A stretch of 64,000 bases of DNA. Source: Sedimentitalea sp041224545. GTDB lineage: Bacteria > Pseudomonadota > Alphaproteobacteria > Rhodobacterales > Rhodobacteraceae. The translations under genes and the position numbers were made by a program. Positions 35,030 to 43,909 of the stretch are shown in pieces (the stretch's first letter is position 1; every line of letters starts with the position of its first letter). A model generated the notes under the pieces. It was not told the origin of the DNA. It saw nothing but the letters and a program-made list of their open reading frames with translations, and did not search any database. The stretch is from contig NZ_JBGFGP010000132.1 in NCBI RefSeq assembly GCF_041224545.1, forward strand, positions 1 through 64,000. The letters are read 5' to 3'.

Positions 35030-36475
35030 TCAGACGAGTACGAAATCGTCCGCGTCGATCTTGTGCACCCATTGCAACAGGATCGAATCGTCTCCGGCTT
35101 CGATTTTCAGCCCGCGATTGGTGACCGTCGCAGCGTCGAGCACATCCTGCTCTGTCGCGAAATCCTCGCGCGACAGAAGGAGTTCATCGCGCCAGAAGAA
35201 ATCCCGCACGATGTTGTCGCCGGACAGGTTGGTAAAGTCGAACGTGTCGGCCCCCAGTCCACCGACAAAGCGGTCGTCGCCCGCATCATCGACCAACCGG
35301 TCCTTGCCACGGTTGCCGATCAGATAATCATCACCCTCGCCGCCAAGGATGACATCGGCCCCCTTGCGGCCGAAAATGATATCGTCTCCGCTGCTGCCGA
35401 TCAGGACATCCTTCTTGTGCGTGCCCTTGACAAAGCCGCCGTTAGGCTCGCCCAGATCAAGCGGCACAAGCACCCGGTCGATCGCCTGGATCTCGCCATT
35501 GGCGGTGGTGATATCGGTCAGGCCGTCAATGAACCTGGCATTGGCGATATCGGGATCGGCATCGACCAGTTCATTGCCATCAATACCAAGACGCGCGCCG
35601 TCAAGCGCCGTGTCGACGAGCCGCGCATCTTGCAATTCCGCAACCGACGCGCCGCCGATCTTGAGGTGATAAAGCAGGACATCCGTCACCTGCTCGGCAC
35701 CCAATGCAGTGACAAGAGCCCCGGCGATCTCCGCATCCGCCAGCGATGAGACGTCCAGCCCCAGGTCGGCGGCGAGTTTGCGAAACGCCTCATCGGTGGG
35801 TGCGAACACGGTGAAGGACGCATCGCGATCGTCAACGACCGCATCAAGGCCCGTCGCCGAAAGCGCGGCGGTCAGAACCTCGAAACTGTCATTGGAACCG
35901 GCCACATCCGCGATGGTCGGACGCTGCATGGCCTCGGCAACGTCAATCGGCAGGAGAACCCGGTCGATAGCCTGAATGACACCGTTTGTAGCCTGAATGT
36001 CGGTCAGCCCGGTAATGAAATCGGGATTTTCGACATCTGGATCCGCGTCAACGAGGGTTGTCCCATTTACGTCAAAGGTCGCGCCCGAAAGCGTCGTGAC
36101 CGTTCCCTCGGCCTGCAAATCGCTGACTTTGGCGCTTCCGGCCCGCACGTGATAGGTCAAAACACTGGTCAGGGTCTCGACCCCCAGCGTTTCAACCAGC
36201 ATGGTCGCGATTTCGGTTTCGCTCATGCCCGCGACGTCCAGACCCAGCGTATTCGACGCCAGTTCGACAAAGGCCGCATCGGTGGGCGCAAAGACGGTGA
36301 AGTCACCGGGCGCGGTGAACGTGTCGGACAACCCTGCGGCCTTCAGCGCCGCCTCCAGAATGTCGAAATCGTCGTTCTTTGCCGCGATCTCACCAATCGA
36401 CAAGATTGGTTTCGGTTCCGGAGCCGGCGGAAAGAACTTGTCCAGAATATCCGAAAGAAAACTTAGAAATGACAT
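35030..36475 (-). CDS. Two-domain fasciclin (FAS1) protein with RTX-type C terminus
   Basis: The 481-residue protein has no N-terminal signal peptide; it begins with a short hydrophobic stretch, then two FAS1 domains (about 25-170 and 175-320), each with FTVFAPTD and QAIDRVLLP or QAIDRVLVP. The C-terminal part (about 325-420) holds calcium-binding RTX-like repeats: LIGSSGDDIIFGRKGADVI, LGGEGDDYLIG and FVGGLGADTFDF. RTX repeats near the C terminus are typical of type I secretion substrates. It is probably a secreted or surface adhesin. No type I secretion genes are adjacent; the exporters at 7446-11113 are of a different type. Confidence 0.87.
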   Translation of the reverse strand: MSFLSFLSDILDKFFPPAPEPKPILSIGEIAAKNDDFDILEAALKAAGLSDTFTAPGDFTVFAPTDAAFVELASNTLGLDVAGMSETEIATMLVETLGVETLTSVLTYHVRAGSAKVSDLQAEGTVTTLSGATFDVNGTTLVDADPDVENPDFITGLTDIQATNGVIQAIDRVLLPIDVAEAMQRPTIADVAGSNDSFEVLTAALSATGLDAVVDDRDASFTVFAPTDEAFRKLAADLGLDVSSLADAEIAGALVTALGAEQVTDVLLYHLKIGGASVAELQDARLVDTALDGARLGIDGNELVDADPDIANARFIDGLTDITTANGEIQAIDRVLVPLDLGEPNGGFVKGTHKKDVLIGSSGDDIIFGRKGADVILGGEGDDYLIGNRGKDRLVDDAGDDRFVGGLGADTFDFTNLSGDNIVRDFFWRDELLLSREDFATEQDVLDAATVTNRGLKIEAGDDSILLQWVHKIDADDFVLV

Positions 36476-36679
36476 GCTGATCTCCCTTTAGACGTTTGAC
36501 GCCACATCGCACCGCGGCACGCCCTTTGCCATTCAACGGGCCGTCGGGCAGGCCGTTCGCGATGCGCGATAAACGGGTATACGCAACACCATCGGGCGCA
36601 GATCAGTCCCGCACACCGGAACATTGCCGGCACACTGGCATGTGAAGCAGCGTGAGAAGTCTGTCAGAACCTGGACTTG

Positions 36680-37618
36680 TCAGCTCTTGGGATCGGTGAC
36701 AGCGCGTGCGCGCGCGCGCTCGAGACCGAGCTGGTGCTCGCGCCAGATCACCAGAACGTTGCCGGCAATCACCAGCGCGGCCCCGCTCAGCATGACCGCC
36801 GTGGGCAGTTCGCCAAACCAGAAATACCCCAGCAGGATGGCGAATATCATCGAGGCATAGTCATAGGGCGCAAGCATCGAAGCCGGCCCGAAGCGGTAGG
36901 AAGAGGTGACCAGGATCTGTGCAACGCCGCCGATCAGACCGGCAAGGATCAGCAGACCCAGCGTGTCACGCTCCGGCACGACCCAGCCGAACGGCAGAGT
37001 CATCAGAGAAATCAGCGAGGCGGTCGCAGAGAAATAGAATACGATTGCCGCCGTATGCTCGGTCTGAACCAGCTTGCGGATGTGGATTTGCACGAATGCG
37101 CGGGCAATCGTCGCGGTGATGATGAACATTGCGCCAAGTGTCGCGCCGTCTTCGAGATCCGCGCCGCTTCCCAGACGCGGCCAGACCATGATCAGCACAC
37201 CGACCAGCCCGACGAGCACCGCCGAAATCCGGATCATGCGGATGGTCTCGCCCAGCATGATGGCGGCCAGAATGACCGTGAAGATCGGGGTGGCATAGCC
37301 GATCGCCGTGACTTCGGGCAGTGGCAGCAGGCCCAGCCCGGCAAATGTCAGCGCCATCGCCATCGTGCCCAGCAGCCCGCGCCAGAAATGACCCATCGGT
37401 TGCCGGGTCACCAGACCGTTGCGCAATTCACCCCGCGCCGCCAGCCAGACGACGATCACGGGAATCGCGAAAAACGAGCGAAAGAACACCGCCTGGCCCG
37501 GCGGCACCTCTGCCGACGTCGCCTTGACCAGTGCCGCCATCACCGTGAACAGGCAGATTGCACACAGTTTGAGAGAGACCGCCAGCCCAGGTCGATGCGA
37601 TGTTAACATTTTTGCCAT
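36680..37618 (-). CDS. DMT-superfamily transporter (EamA domain)
   Basis: The 312-residue inner-membrane protein has about ten hydrophobic helices in two repeats of the EamA type, including ICLFTVMAALVKATSA, PEVTAIGYATPIFTVILAAI, and RFGPASMLAPYDYASMIFA. Such proteins usually export amino acids, nucleotide precursors or other metabolites; the substrate cannot be inferred. I start at 37618 because AGGAAG precedes it, rather than the upstream ATG at 37660. The gene is 112 bp from aroC on the same strand. Confidence 0.85.
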   Translation of the reverse strand: MAKMLTSHRPGLAVSLKLCAICLFTVMAALVKATSAEVPPGQAVFFRSFFAIPVIVVWLAARGELRNGLVTRQPMGHFWRGLLGTMAMALTFAGLGLLPLPEVTAIGYATPIFTVILAAIMLGETIRMIRISAVLVGLVGVLIMVWPRLGSGADLEDGATLGAMFIITATIARAFVQIHIRKLVQTEHTAAIVFYFSATASLISLMTLPFGWVVPERDTLGLLILAGLIGGVAQILVTSSYRFGPASMLAPYDYASMIFAILLGYFWFGELPTAVMLSGAALVIAGNVLVIWREHQLGLERARARAVTDPKS

Positions 37619-37730
37619 GGCGTCTTCCTGCGCCCGAAACGCGGAAAGATCAATGGGCATCCGTCAGCACCGCACCGGCCGGTGCAGTTCCCGGCTCACC
37701 GCAGCGCGCGGAGGCGGTGACCGCCGCCCC

Positions 37731-38831
37731 TTACCCGATCTTGCCGCGATTTTCGCCCACCTGTCCGCGATGCAGCAACATGTGGTCGAGGATCACACAG
37801 GCCATCATCGCTTCGCCCACGGGAACCGCGCGGATACCGACACAGGGATCGTGACGGCCCTTGGTGATGATCTCGGTTTCCTCGCCCGTTCTGGTGATGG
37901 TCTTGCGCGTGGTCAGGATCGAACTGGTGGGTTTGACGGCAAACCGCACGACGATGTCCTGCCCGGTGCTGATGCCGCCGAGAATGCCGCCCGCATGATT
38001 CGAGCTGTATCTCGGGCCGCCCTGTCCCATGAAGATCTCGTCGGCATTCGCATCGCCGGTGAGCATCGCCGCCGACATGCCTTCGCCGATCTCGACCCCC
38101 TTGACCGCGTTGATGCTCATCATCGCGGCGGCAAGGTCGGTGTCGAGCTTGCCGTAGACCGGCGCCCCGAGCCCGGCGGGGACGCCACGGGCGACGACTT
38201 CGATGATCGCACCGACCGAATTTCCGGATTTGCGCAGGTCGTCAAGATACGCCGCCCATGTCCGGGCGGCCTCGGCATCGGGCGCCCAGAACGGATTCGC
38301 CTCGATCTGGGCCCAGTCGAACTGTGTCCGGTCGATCGCCTGTGCGCCCATCTGAACCATGTAGCCGGTGATCTGAACATCCGGCGCCAGCGCCCGGATC
38401 GCCTCGCGGGCGAGACCACCCGCCGCAACCCGCGACGCGGTTTCCCGTGCCGACGAGCGCCCGCCACCGCGATAATCGCGGATACCGTATTTCTGCCAAT
38501 AGGTGATATCCGCATGACCCGGGCGGAACTTGTCCTTGATGTCGCCGTAATCCTTGCTGCGCTGGTCGGTGTTCTCGATCATCAACTGCACCGGGGTGCC
38601 GGTGGTCTGTCCCTCGAACACGCCGGACAGGATGCGCACCTGATCCGCTTCGCGACGCTGTGTCGTGTACCTGTTCTGTCCGGGTTTGCGCCGGTCCAGC
38701 CAGTGCTGGATCATCGACTCGTCAATCTCGACCCCCGGCGGGCACCCGTCGACCGTCGCGCCGAGCGCGGGACCGTGGCTTTCGCCCCATGTGGTGACAC
38801 GGAACAGGTGGCCAAAGCTGTTGATCGACAT
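37731..38831 (-). CDS. aroC: Chorismate synthase
   Basis: The 366-residue enzyme turns 5-enolpyruvylshikimate 3-phosphate into chorismate using reduced FMN as cofactor, the last shared step of aromatic amino acid synthesis. Family signatures are GHLFRVTTWGESHGPALGA, GGGRSSARETASRVAAG and the C-terminal GRHDPCVGIRAVPVGEAM. The start at 38831 (MSINSFGHLFRV) matches the family; the upstream open frame to 38975 crosses a dispersed repeat and is not coding. It precedes the DMT gene. Confidence 0.95.
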   Translation of the reverse strand: MSINSFGHLFRVTTWGESHGPALGATVDGCPPGVEIDESMIQHWLDRRKPGQNRYTTQRREADQVRILSGVFEGQTTGTPVQLMIENTDQRSKDYGDIKDKFRPGHADITYWQKYGIRDYRGGGRSSARETASRVAAGGLAREAIRALAPDVQITGYMVQMGAQAIDRTQFDWAQIEANPFWAPDAEAARTWAAYLDDLRKSGNSVGAIIEVVARGVPAGLGAPVYGKLDTDLAAAMMSINAVKGVEIGEGMSAAMLTGDANADEIFMGQGGPRYSSNHAGGILGGISTGQDIVVRFAVKPTSSILTTRKTITRTGEETEIITKGRHDPCVGIRAVPVGEAMMACVILDHMLLHRGQVGENRGKIG

Positions 38832-38910
38832 GGGCAGGCTCCTTTTGGCCCGTGCTTTAGCCGGGGCAGGAAGGCGTCGCAAGCGATAGTCTGACGCCGG
38901 GGCGCTGCCC

Positions 38911-38958
38911 CCGCCGCCCTGCGGGCGGCTCCCCCGGAGTATTTCGCCAAAGATGAAG
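38911..38958 (+). repeat. Intergenic CCCCGG-type element, copy B
   Basis: A GC-rich inverted repeat (CCGCCCTGCGGGCGG) is followed by CTCCCCCGGAGTATTT and a purine-rich tail (AAAGATGAAG). It resembles the element at 22446-22497. It lies between the divergent aroC and thiB transcription units, upstream of the TPP riboswitch, outside any gene. Confidence 0.55.
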
Positions 38959-39002
38959 CGGCGGTCGCTTGTCATTCGTCGGGCCGCGATCTAGGGTTTT
39001 GG

Positions 39003-39087
39003 CAACCTCGGGGTGCCTTGACCGGCTGAGACGCGCGATGCGGACCCGTTGAACCTGAACCGGCTCGTACCGGCGTAGGAAAGGTCT
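39003..39087 (+). promoter_or_regulatory. TPP riboswitch (THI box) upstream of thiB
   Basis: The aptamer is recognised from CGGGGTGCC, then CTGAGA, then ACCCGTTGAACCTGAACCGG and finally GTAGGAAAGGT, the conserved TPP-sensing core. The outer stem pairs AACCTCGG with the distal AGGAAAGGT. It controls the downstream thiBPQ operon: TPP binding should reduce expression when thiamine is plentiful. Confidence 0.93.
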
Positions 39088-39090
39088 GGA

Positions 39091-39129
39091 CATCCTTCCG
39101 ACCCTGCCCGTCGCCGCCAAGGGAGGATG
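39091..39129 (+). promoter_or_regulatory. Predicted ribosome-binding-site sequestering pair below TPP aptamer
   Basis: CATCCTTCC (39091-39099) is complementary over nine positions (one T-G wobble) to GGGAGGATG (39121-39129), which includes the thiB ribosome binding site three bases before its ATG. The CCTTCC part could instead pair with the aptamer's closing GGAAAGG, giving two exclusive folds. No T-run terminator was seen, so control is probably at translation. Confidence 0.65.
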
Positions 39130-39131
39130 CC

Positions 39132-40109
39132 ATGAAACATCTCGCGATCGCCGCGGGCATTTGCGGTGCCACGGTCGCTACGGCAGAGACACCTGAACTG
39201 ACCGTCTATACCTACGACAGTTTTGTTTCCGAATGGGGGCCGGGCCCGGCCATCGAGGCGGCCTTTGAGGAAACATGCAAATGTAACCTGACGCTGGTGG
39301 GCGCGGGCGACGGCGCCGCGCTGCTGGCGCGTCTCAAGCTGGAAGGGGCGCGCAGTGATGCGGATGTCGTTCTCGGGCTCGATACCAACCTGACTGCGGC
39401 GGCGATGGAGACCGGGCTGTTCGCGGAGCACGCCGTGCAGGCTGATTATGCCTTGCCGGTCCCGTGGAACGATCCGGTGTTCGTGCCCTATGACTGGGGG
39501 TATTTCGCCTTCGTACACGAGGCCGATGCCGCCGCGCCATCGAATTTCCGGGCATTGGGCGACAGCGACGCCAGGATCGTCATTCAGGACCCGAGGTCGT
39601 CGACTCCGGGGCTCGGGCTGCTGATGTGGGTCAAGGCCGCCTATGGCGACGAGGCCGCGGCGATCTGGCGGGGGCTGGCCGACAACATCGTGACGGTGAC
39701 CAAGGGATGGAGTGAGGCCTATGGTCTGTTCCTGGACGGGGAGGCGGACATGGTGCTCTCCTACACCACCTCGCCGGCCTATCACCTGATCGCGGAAGAG
39801 GATGCCAGCAAGTCCGCCGCAGTCTTTGAGGAGGGCCATTACCTGCAGATCGAGGTGGCGGCCAGGCTGGCCAATTCAGATCAGCCCGAGCTGGCCGGGG
39901 CGTTTTTGCAATTCATGGTGACGGATGCGTTTCAATCGGTGATCCCGACCACAAACTGGATGTACCCGTCGGTCATGCCTGCGGGTGGGCTGCCACAGGG
40001 ATTCGAGACGCTGGCCCAACCGGACAAGGCGCTGATCGTGCCCGCGCACGAAGCGGCCGCGTTGCGGGATGAAGCACTGGCAGAGTGGCTCGGCGCGCTC
40101 AGCCGATAG
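39132..40109 (+). CDS. thiB: Thiamine ABC transporter substrate-binding protein
   Basis: The 325-residue periplasmic protein has an N-terminal signal peptide (residues 1-18; GATVATAETPE) and the ThiB core: LTVYTYDSFVSEWGPGP, LDTNLTAAAMETGLFA, VPYDWGYFAFVH, PRSSTPGLGLLMWVKAAYG and LSYTTSPAYH. It binds thiamine or thiamine phosphates and delivers them to ThiP. It follows a TPP riboswitch and is the first gene of thiBPQ; its stop overlaps the thiP start. Confidence 0.93.
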   Translation: MKHLAIAAGICGATVATAETPELTVYTYDSFVSEWGPGPAIEAAFEETCKCNLTLVGAGDGAALLARLKLEGARSDADVVLGLDTNLTAAAMETGLFAEHAVQADYALPVPWNDPVFVPYDWGYFAFVHEADAAAPSNFRALGDSDARIVIQDPRSSTPGLGLLMWVKAAYGDEAAAIWRGLADNIVTVTKGWSEAYGLFLDGEADMVLSYTTSPAYHLIAEEDASKSAAVFEEGHYLQIEVAARLANSDQPELAGAFLQFMVTDAFQSVIPTTNWMYPSVMPAGGLPQGFETLAQPDKALIVPAHEAAALRDEALAEWLGALSR

Positions 40110-41641
40110 GTCATCGCGGCGGGATCGGCGCGGCGGCAATCGTCGCGATGCTGATCCTGGGCGCGTTGATCGCGGTCGCCCTGCGCGCCGAGACCAGTCG
40201 CGGGATGGGACCGTCCGACTGGGCGGCGGTGCGCTTCACCGTGCTGCAGGCTGCGCTTTCTGCGCTGTTCAGTGTCGCGCTTGCCGTGCCGGTGGCACGC
40301 GCGCTCGCCCGACGGCGTTTCCCGGGACGGCGGCTGTTGATCGTGCTGCTGGGTGCGCCGTTCATCCTGCCGGTGATCGTTGCCGTACTGGGCTTGCTCG
40401 CGGTGTTCGGGCGGAATGGCTGGATCAGCGTGGCGCTTGGCGCGGTCGGATTGCCGCCGCTGCAGGTTTACGGGCTGCATGGTGTGGTGCTGGCGCATGT
40501 GTTCCTGAACCTGCCGTTGGCGACGCGGTTGATCCTGCAAGGCTGGCAGGAAATCCCCGCGGAGCGGTTTCGCCTCGCCGCGCAACTGGGTGCCGGGCCG
40601 CATGCGATGTGGCGCCTTCTGGAGCGTCCGATGCTGTGGCAGGTCGCGCCCGGCGTTCTTGCCGTGGTCTTCGCGATCTGCCTGACCAGCTTTGCGGTGG
40701 CGCTGACGCTGGGTGGCGGTCCCAAGGCCACGACGATAGAACTCGCGATCTATCAGGCGTTTCGCTTTGATTTCGATCTCGGACGTGCGGCGCTTCTGTC
40801 CTGCATCCAGATCGTGCTGACCGGCATGGCGGCGATGATTGCGCTGCGCACGTCGCGGGGCGACGGGTTTGGCGGCGGGCTGGACCGCCCGGTGCAGCGA
40901 TGGGACGCCCGCAATCCCATCGCCCGCGTCCTGGACGGTTCCATCATCCTGTTTACCGCCGGGTTCCTGTTGTTGCCTCTCGCAGCGATCTTTCTCTCGG
41001 GGCTTGGCGGATTGGCCAGGCTTCCCGCAAGCGTGATTGCGGCGACGATGAATTCGGTCCTTGTCGCTGCGATCAGCGCGCTGATCACGCTGGCCCTGGC
41101 GCTGCCCATGGCGGTGGCAGTGGCGCTTGGACGGGGGGTGTTCGTCGAGTTTGCCGGGTTGCTCGGGCTGGCCGCATCGCCGCTGGTCATCGGGACCGGA
41201 TTTTTCGTGGTGGTGTATCCGCTCGTCAATCCGACCGCGTTGTCCTTGCCGGTGACGGCCCTTGTCAACGCGTTGATGGCCCTGCCCTTTGCGCTGCGCA
41301 TCCTGGTCCCGCGCGCGCGGCAGGTGATCGAGCGCAGCGGGCGACTGGCGCTGACGCTGGGCATGGCGGGCCGACCGTTCCTGCGCCGCGTTCTGTTGCC
41401 CCGCATGCGGGCGCAGATCGGTTTTGCCGCAGGGCTCTCGGCGGCCTTGTCGATGGGAGATCTCGGGGTGATCACCCTGTTTGCCGATTCCGAACAGGCG
41501 ACACTGCCCTTGCAGGTGTTCCGGCTCATGGGGGCATATCAGATGGAGACGGCGGCGGCGGCGGCGGTGTTGCTGCTGTCGATGTCGATCGCCCTGTTCT
41601 GGCTTCTGGATCGCGGGGGGCGCTGGCATGCTGAGGCTTGA
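40085..41641 (+). CDS. thiP: Thiamine ABC transporter permease
   Basis: The 518-residue inner-membrane protein has two permease halves, each with a binding-protein-dependent transport loop (EIPAERFRLAAQLGAGPHAM and the second AGRPFLRRVLLPRMRAQIGF). About 12 membrane segments fit ThiP. It starts with GTG at 40085, inside the last 25 bp of thiB, and there is no better start before the first membrane helix. The 3' end overlaps thiQ by 14 bp. A (CGG)6 run at 41550-41567 encodes a short Ala stretch. Confidence 0.92.
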   Translation: MARRAQPIGHRGGIGAAAIVAMLILGALIAVALRAETSRGMGPSDWAAVRFTVLQAALSALFSVALAVPVARALARRRFPGRRLLIVLLGAPFILPVIVAVLGLLAVFGRNGWISVALGAVGLPPLQVYGLHGVVLAHVFLNLPLATRLILQGWQEIPAERFRLAAQLGAGPHAMWRLLERPMLWQVAPGVLAVVFAICLTSFAVALTLGGGPKATTIELAIYQAFRFDFDLGRAALLSCIQIVLTGMAAMIALRTSRGDGFGGGLDRPVQRWDARNPIARVLDGSIILFTAGFLLLPLAAIFLSGLGGLARLPASVIAATMNSVLVAAISALITLALALPMAVAVALGRGVFVEFAGLLGLAASPLVIGTGFFVVVYPLVNPTALSLPVTALVNALMALPFALRILVPRARQVIERSGRLALTLGMAGRPFLRRVLLPRMRAQIGFAAGLSAALSMGDLGVITLFADSEQATLPLQVFRLMGAYQMETAAAAAVLLLSMSIALFWLLDRGGRWHAEA

Positions 41642-42320
41642 AAAGCTCGTAATCGACAATGGCGGCTTCACGCTCTCGGCTGATTTCGCCATCGAAGCGG
41701 GCCGCAAGGTTGCGATCATAGGGCCGTCTGGCGCGGGAAAGTCCACCCTGATCGGGGGGATCGCGGGGTTTCATCCGGTTGCGGCGGGTCGCCTGATCTG
41801 GGACGGCAAAGACCTGACCGACAGGCCCCCCGGTGCGCGACCGCTTGCGATGCTGTTTCAGGATGGCAACCTGTTTCCGCATCTGACCATCGCGCAGAAT
41901 GTGGGCCTCGGACTGAATCCGAACCTGCGGCTGGACAGGATGCAATGGCGGCAGGTCGAAACCGCGATTGCACATGTCGGGCTTCACGGGATGGGCGCAC
42001 GTAAACCTGCCGCGCTCTCGGGTGGCCAGCAAAGCCGCGCCGCGCTGGCCCGGGTTTTGATCCAGGACCGGCCATTGTTATTGCTCGATGAGCCCTTTGC
42101 CGCTCTGGGACCGGCTCTGAAGAACGAGATGCTGGACCTTGTTGACAGGCTGGCGTCCGAGACCGGCGCGACCGTCCTGATGGTCAGCCATGATCCGCAG
42201 GATGCCCGCCGGATCGCGGATGAGATCGTTTTGGTGGCCGATGGCATTGCCCACGCGCCGCAATCTGCGGCGCCGCTTCTGGACGATCCGCCGCCGGCGC
42301 TGCGGGCCTATCTCGGTTAG
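41628..42320 (+). CDS. thiQ: Thiamine ABC transporter ATP-binding protein
   Basis: The 230-residue ATPase completes the ThiBPQ importer. Walker A is IGPSGAGKSTL, the signature LSGGQQSRAALARV, Walker B LLLLDEPFAALG, and the switch His is in MVSHDPQDA. The signature has GGQQSR, a common ThiQ variant. It overlaps thiP by 14 bp, so translation is coupled. All three genes should respond to the upstream riboswitch. Confidence 0.92.
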   Translation: MLRLEKLVIDNGGFTLSADFAIEAGRKVAIIGPSGAGKSTLIGGIAGFHPVAAGRLIWDGKDLTDRPPGARPLAMLFQDGNLFPHLTIAQNVGLGLNPNLRLDRMQWRQVETAIAHVGLHGMGARKPAALSGGQQSRAALARVLIQDRPLLLLDEPFAALGPALKNEMLDLVDRLASETGATVLMVSHDPQDARRIADEIVLVADGIAHAPQSAAPLLDDPPPALRAYLG

Positions 42321-42418
42321 GTCCGAAACGGTTCGTGCAGACCCAGATGTTCACCGCACTGACCCTTGCCAAAATCGGCCCCGCGCTGCATGAGTGAGCA
42401 TTCACTGGAGTCAGGCAG

Positions 42419-43048
42419 ATGCATCCCAACCCGGCATACCGCACCGCAGACGCGCAGACGAATATCGATTTTGCACGCGAACGCGGGTTTGGTGTCTTGG
42501 CGGTTGCGGCCGATGACGGTGCGCCGAACCTGTCGCATGTGCCATTCCTTCTGTCGGATGACGGGGCGAGTGCGGATTTGCATCTGGTGCGGTCCAACCC
42601 GATCGCGCGCGGTGCAACTCCGCGACCGGCACGGATCGCCGTTTCGGGACCCGACAGCTATATATCGCCCGACTGGTACGGCCTCGTGGATCAGGTCCCG
42701 ACATGGAATTACATTGCGGTGCATCTGACCGGAGTGTTGGAGCGGCGACCACAGGACGAGTTGCGCGACATTCTGGATCGGGAATCGGCGTTTTTCGAAT
42801 CTCGCCTTCTGCCCAAGACACCGTGGCGTGCCGACAAGATGGACGGCGACGCACTGGACCGGATGATGCGCATGATCGTTCCCTATCGTCTGCGGATCGA
42901 GGCGGTGGATGGAACCTGGAAGCTGAACCAGAACAAGCCCGATGACGCACGCCTTGGCGCGGCGGACCATGTCGAAGCCTCCGGCATCGGAGCGGAAACA
43001 GCGTCGCTCGCCGCCCTGATGCGCGCCGCGGATGGACAGGGCGGATAG
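42419..43048 (+). CDS. PaiB-like FMN-binding negative regulator family protein
   Basis: The 209-residue protein has the FMN_bind_2 pattern: MHPNPAYRTADAQTNIDFAR, LSHVPFLLSDDG, HLVRSNPIAR, SGPDSYISPDWYG and VPTWNYIAVHLTG. It shares the pyridoxamine-oxidase-like split-barrel fold. B. subtilis PaiB was described as a negative regulator of sporulation and protease genes, but most members have no proven function. The gene is 98 bp after thiQ and 36 bp before the GST gene on the same strand. Confidence 0.85.
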   Translation: MHPNPAYRTADAQTNIDFARERGFGVLAVAADDGAPNLSHVPFLLSDDGASADLHLVRSNPIARGATPRPARIAVSGPDSYISPDWYGLVDQVPTWNYIAVHLTGVLERRPQDELRDILDRESAFFESRLLPKTPWRADKMDGDALDRMMRMIVPYRLRIEAVDGTWKLNQNKPDDARLGAADHVEASGIGAETASLAALMRAADGQGG

Positions 43049-43084
43049 GTGCGGTAGTCTGGTGCAAACAACACGGGACCCATC

Positions 43085-43702
43085 ATGATGAAGCTCTATC
43101 ACTCTCCCGCCTCGCCATATGTCCGCAAGGTTTGTGTGCTGCTGCATGAACTGAACCGGACCGATGCGGTCGAACTGAAAACGGTCACGACAACGGTGAT
43201 GGCCTCGGACGACGGGCTCAAGGCGGCCAATCCGCTCGCGAGGCTGCCCTCGCTGGAACGGCCCGAGGGCACCACGCTCTATGACAGCCGGGTGATCACC
43301 GCCTACCTGAATGACCTGTATGGCGGCGGTCTGTATCCGCAGGGCGGCGCGCGATGGGACACCCTGACACTTGAGGCGACCGGCGACGGGATGATGGATT
43401 CGGCGGTCTCGATGGCCTACGAAGTGCGGCTGCGCCCGGAAGAGCGGCAATCGACCGACTGGCTCGAGGCACAATGGAGCAAGATCACCCGAGCGCTCGC
43501 GGCCCTGAACGCGCGCTGGATGAGCCATCTTTCGGGGCCGGTCACGATGGGGCACGTGTCCGTCGGCTGCGCGCTTGGATATCTCGATTTCCGGCATGGC
43601 CCGCGCAACTGGCGGCATGGCAACGACGCGCTGGCGGCGTGGTTCGCCGAGTTCGAATCGCGGGCATCGATGCAGGCAACCCGCCCGCCTGCCGACGCAT
43701 GA
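43085..43702 (+). CDS. Glutathione S-transferase family protein
   Basis: The 205-residue protein has an N-terminal thioredoxin-like domain (KLYHSPASPYVRKVCVLLHE with Ser/Cys near residue 8-16, then NPLARLPSLERPEGTTLYDSRVITAYL) and an all-helical C-terminal domain. It could use glutathione to modify or reduce an unknown compound. Starts at 43085 and 43088 are adjacent ATGs. It lies upstream of petABC with a 207-bp gap in between. Confidence 0.87.
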   Translation: MMKLYHSPASPYVRKVCVLLHELNRTDAVELKTVTTTVMASDDGLKAANPLARLPSLERPEGTTLYDSRVITAYLNDLYGGGLYPQGGARWDTLTLEATGDGMMDSAVSMAYEVRLRPEERQSTDWLEAQWSKITRALAALNARWMSHLSGPVTMGHVSVGCALGYLDFRHGPRNWRHGNDALAAWFAEFESRASMQATRPPADA

Positions 43703-43909
43703 TACCGGTTCAGGAGCTGAAACGGCCCGATCCGGGGCGCGCCCAACCGACGCAGTTGCGACACAGCAGCCCAATTGCGGCATCCTGCGCGCCTATGACC
43801 GCTGGACGAAGGAGGACCACAACGATAATACGCCCGTGAGAAGCTGCATGAAAATGCGGCCCTTATGCATATTTGCCCGGACCCGGGCGCAGGAATTGGA
43901 GTAAACCTC

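Noticed and set aside
37419..38894. A 491-codon plus-strand open frame over aroC and the DMT gene
   Set aside because: Both genes on the opposite strand are family-supported and the plus-strand product shows no domain.
41550..41567. (CGG)6 repeat inside thiP as a phase-variation site
   Set aside because: It is a trinucleotide run, so slippage would not shift the frame; it simply encodes a few Ala residues.
39932..41746. A 604-codon minus-strand open frame over thiP
   Set aside because: It mirrors the strongly supported thiP gene and is rich in Arg, Gln and His without a known fold, as expected of a shadow.
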